Assembly (NCBI RefSeq): GCF_963974425.1
Contig: NZ_CAXBCK010000017.1
Location: 1 to 64,000, forward strand
DNA: 64,000 nt
Direction of reading: 5' to 3'
Origin: Marixanthomonas sp963974425
GTDB taxonomy: Bacteria > Bacteroidota > Bacteroidia > Flavobacteriales > Flavobacteriaceae
The translations under genes were made by a program, and so were the position numbers. Every line of letters begins with the position of its first letter. Within the stretch, counting starts at the first letter, position 1. Positions 62,150 through 64,000 of this stretch are shown here, one piece after another. The notes beneath the pieces were generated by a model. It saw only the letters and a program-made list of their open reading frames with translations. It was not told where the DNA came from and searched no databases.

Positions 62150-62183
62150 TTGGATTTAACACATTGGGGGGGGGGTAGTTTTA
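62150..62183 (+). promoter_or_regulatory. Promoter-like sequence containing a G10 tract
   Basis: TTG (62150-62152) and TAGTTTTA (62176-62183) are separated by N23, of which 62166-62175 are ten consecutive G's. Seven G's would give N20, the spacing seen in other promoters of this window. The rest of the 250-base spacer (61970-62149) has AATCGTAAATCGT-like repeats near 61976-62010 and no gene. Confidence 0.55.
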
Positions 62184-62219
62184 TTGATAATCAGATGTTT
62201 AATTTAAAATCTTTTTATT

Positions 62220-62759
62220 ATGAAAAAACTTATTTTACTTTCGTTCGTTGCAATTATTGGAGTTATAGGATTATCCTCCAATACTTCAATTGATACTATT
62301 AATTCTGGTGATGACTTTTCATTTCCAGAATATTCCGATGTTTTATATACAAAAGTTGCTGGTGATGGTTGTTATGCAGAATGCGGAACTACCTCTTGTT
62401 CAGGGTCAGGTGATTGCGTGTGCTCTTGCAGTACGCTTCAGTGTGATTGTGAACCCAATCCAGATCCTGATCCAATAGGCTATAACGAAGTACCTGAAAT
62501 TGACGTTTCAATTAGTGAAAAACAATATAAAAACTTGAAAGCCTTGGCTTATATGCTTTATGAAGCTGAAGATAACAATGCCAATAAGGCTTATTTACAT
62601 TTAGGCAATGCTATTGAAGGCTTAAAAAGTAAAGATGCCCCGGCTTATCATAAAGAAAGGGACTTGTATTATAAATCGCTTTACGAAATAAGCTCTGAAA
62701 ATACCAAACTAAAGCTCAATACATTTTTTGAAAAAGTTGGTGTAACTGAAAGAGTTTAA
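62220..62759 (+). CDS. Cysteine-rich secreted protein, unknown
   Basis: A 179-residue protein with a hydrophobic signal-like N-terminus (about 3-21), a short spacer, then a cluster of nine cysteines within about 27 residues (GDGCYAECGTTSCSG then SGDCVCSCSTLQCDC, about 50-77), a PNPDPDP linker, and a helical C-terminal half (NLKALAYMLYEAEDN, GNAIEGLKS). The cysteine block could be disulfide-knotted or metal-binding. No family recognised. It lies behind a G10-containing promoter and before a GLPGLI gene. Confidence 0.6.
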   Translation: MKKLILLSFVAIIGVIGLSSNTSIDTINSGDDFSFPEYSDVLYTKVAGDGCYAECGTTSCSGSGDCVCSCSTLQCDCEPNPDPDPIGYNEVPEIDVSISEKQYKNLKALAYMLYEAEDNNANKAYLHLGNAIEGLKSKDAPAYHKERDLYYKSLYEISSENTKLKLNTFFEKVGVTERV

Positions 62760-62774
62760 TTTTATAAACAAAAT

Positions 62775-62812
62775 AATGATCCTGTGAATTCGTTGTAATT
62801 TACGGGGTCATT
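62775..62812 (+). terminator. Strong 16-bp hairpin between the Cys-rich and GLPGLI genes
   Basis: AATGATCCTGTGAATT (62775-62790) and AATTTACGGGGTCATT (62797-62812) pair fully with three G-U pairs and a 6-base loop. The following TTAACTTTTAA is a poor T-run, so it may be a partial terminator or an mRNA-processing/stability element inside the operon. Confidence 0.55.
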
Positions 62813-62832
62813 TAACTTTTAATAATGTCAGC

Positions 62833-63609
62833 ATGAAGTGTTATAGTTTATTAAGTATATTTTTGATATTTACTTTTTCTTCTTTTTCACAAACTAAAAA
62901 TAACGCAGAAGGTAAAATTACCTATGAATATATTTCACATTATACGTTTGAAAAAGTAAACAGACAAGCTACTTTATTTTTTTCTGAAAACAATTCTGTT
63001 TTTATAGATTCTAAAGGGAAAGAACCAATCGTTTATATGAACGGGGTAAACTTCAGGGATGGGTATTATGTTCAAGATAAAATTGGAAACCTGATTTTTA
63101 AAGATTTCGCCTTGGATACCATACAAATTCGAAAGCTGGTAAATACAGAGCCCTATGTAACAAAAGAACCGCTACCTAAATTTAATTGGAAAATAAAAGA
63201 TAGTATAAAAAGCATAGGTTCTTTTAAATGCAGGCTTGCCACAACAACTTTTCGAGGTAGAAATTACAATGCTTGGTTTACACAAAAAATACCTTTTAGT
63301 GATGGTCCTTGGAAATTCTCAGGCTTACCTGGAATGATATTGGAAGTTGTTTCAGATGATAATGACTACCAGTTTTTGTTCAAATCCATAGAAATGCCGC
63401 TAAAAGATAAAAAGGAAATCATTACCTTCAATAATGATGGAACCTATCTCGATTTTGAAAAATTTAAAACAGCGGAAGACATTGAGTTTCAAAAAATGAA
63501 AAAGCAGGGTGAAGCAAAATGGCTCAGCTCTGGAGGTAAGCCAGGAGGCTATACGTTGACTAAAAACCCTACAAACCCTATTGAGCTGTCTTATGGCAAA
63601 GAAGATTAG
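62833..63609 (+). CDS. GLPGLI family protein
   Basis: A 258-residue exported protein with signal peptide (to SSFSQ, about residue 20), beta-rich body beginning AEGKITYEYISHYTF, and the eponymous motif GPWKFSGLPGMILEV near residue 160-174. GLPGLI proteins are confined to Bacteroidota and are commonly found with large CarboxypepD_reg/outer-membrane genes, as in the next gene, whose start overlaps this stop by 17 bases. Function is not established. Confidence 0.9.
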   Translation: MKCYSLLSIFLIFTFSSFSQTKNNAEGKITYEYISHYTFEKVNRQATLFFSENNSVFIDSKGKEPIVYMNGVNFRDGYYVQDKIGNLIFKDFALDTIQIRKLVNTEPYVTKEPLPKFNWKIKDSIKSIGSFKCRLATTTFRGRNYNAWFTQKIPFSDGPWKFSGLPGMILEVVSDDNDYQFLFKSIEMPLKDKKEIITFNNDGTYLDFEKFKTAEDIEFQKMKKQGEAKWLSSGGKPGGYTLTKNPTNPIELSYGKED

Positions 63610-64000
63610 TTTATTTTTTATTCTTACTTCGGTTTTTGCTTACTCACAGCAAAAAATAACTGGAAAAGTTTATAATAACAAGACTTCAGAGCCACTTTCA
63701 AATGTGATTGCATCTATTTTTAGTGGCGATTCCATTATTGCTTATGGTAAAACAAATGCAAAAGGCGAATTTGTAATAGCGAGTAAAAAAGCAAAGAATG
63801 TTACTATTGTTTTCAGGAAAAATGGGTTCGAGTCATTTAAAACTGAAATAAAAAAACCAATAGGTGCTTTTTACTATTTAATACCGGAACAGGAAAAACC
63901 TGAATATTTAGAAGAGGTAATTTTAAAATCAGAGAAAAGTTACATCCGCACAAAAGACGATACGGTAACGTATGGTGCAAATAAACTTCGAAACAATACA
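63593..64000 (+). CDS. CarboxypepD_reg/outer-membrane protein, N-terminal part (3' end outside window)
   Basis: ATG 63593 opens a frame that continues to the window end (136 codons). Signal peptide (FFILTSVFAYSQ, to about residue 18), then a CarboxypepD_reg-like domain (KITGKVYNNKTSEPLSNVIA, KTNAKGEFVIASKK, FRKNGFESFKT) and EEVILKSEKSYIRTKDDTVT, the linker typically before an outer-membrane beta-barrel of the GLPGLI-associated kind. Overlaps the GLPGLI gene. Confidence 0.8.
   Translation, partial: MAKKISLFFILTSVFAYSQQKITGKVYNNKTSEPLSNVIASIFSGDSIIAYGKTNAKGEFVIASKKAKNVTIVFRKNGFESFKTEIKKPIGAFYYLIPEQEKPEYLEEVILKSEKSYIRTKDDTVTYGANKLRNNT

Noticed and set aside
63889..63901. Fourth AGGAAAAACC box
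   Set aside because: It lies inside coding sequence, differs at the last base and has no promoter spacing.

Overview
The window looks like a chromosomal segment of a marine-type member of Flavobacteriaceae (Bacteroidota). It is AT-rich and full of Bacteroidota hallmark families: DUF3857, GLPGLI, CreD with a small winged-helix partner, DUF2851, CarboxypepD_reg outer-membrane proteins and a TPR-type HisKA_3 kinase with a NarL-type regulator. Shine-Dalgarno sequences are largely absent, and several intergenic regions carry the Bacteroidota promoter pattern TTG-N19/20-TAnnTTTG. The tmRNA tag reads GENNYALAA. I cannot name the genus from sequence alone.

Layout. (1) 1-9.4 kb: an accessory-looking stretch of poorly known small membrane proteins and lipoproteins. 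Two of these genes appear broken by single-base homopolymer insertions. A TPR sensor kinase/response regulator pair follows, then a scar where an IS3-family transposase fragment abuts a tyrosine-recombinase fragment, immediately beside the 3' end of ssrA (tmRNA). (2) 9.5-21.7 kb: core genes: tmRNA, a saccharopine-dehydrogenase-like enzyme, two tandem DUF3857 pseudo-transglutaminase proteins, DUF2809, a three-gene creD/winged-helix/membrane-protein set with a repeated operator-like palindrome, twin small-RNA-like units, DUF1801, kdsA and typA. (3) 21.7-35.8 kb: a surface-polysaccharide locus with an FdtB-type aminotransferase, an FdtA-type cupin isomerase, FemAB-like and left-handed-beta-helix acyltransferases, two Wzx-type flippases, glycosyltransferases of GT1/4, GT2 and GT61 type, and HTTM-like and other multispanning membrane proteins. 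Gene orientation switches several times, suggesting modular assembly. (4) 36-49.8 kb: a subtilase, an FtsE-type ATPase, a giant TPR protein with an outer-membrane barrel protein, an amidohydrolase, a metalloprotease, a methyltransferase, a YkgJ protein and surface lipoproteins. (5) 49.8-64 kb: NamZ-type DUF1343 protein, LolC/E-type permease, cysteine synthase, DUF202, DUF2851, PspC, a K+ channel with RCK domain, an AgcS symporter, a helix-hairpin-helix protein, an acyl-CoA dehydrogenase, and finally a cysteine-rich secreted protein plus GLPGLI plus CarboxypepD_reg/outer-membrane gene set behind a G10 tract.

Most noteworthy signals: (a) two near-identical, promoter-plus-terminator small-RNA units at 18.05-18.36 kb, each with an AGGAAAAACCC box exactly 36 bp upstream of its -33 TTG; (b) an ACTTTG-N5-CAAAGT palindrome both in front of creD and in front of the membrane-protein/winged-helix pair, a likely autoregulatory operator; (c) a G10 tract inside the spacer of a predicted promoter for a surface/secreted operon, a candidate phase-variable switch; (d) the ssrA-adjacent integrase/IS scar. 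All assignments come from reading the sequence and knowledge of families; no database search was run.
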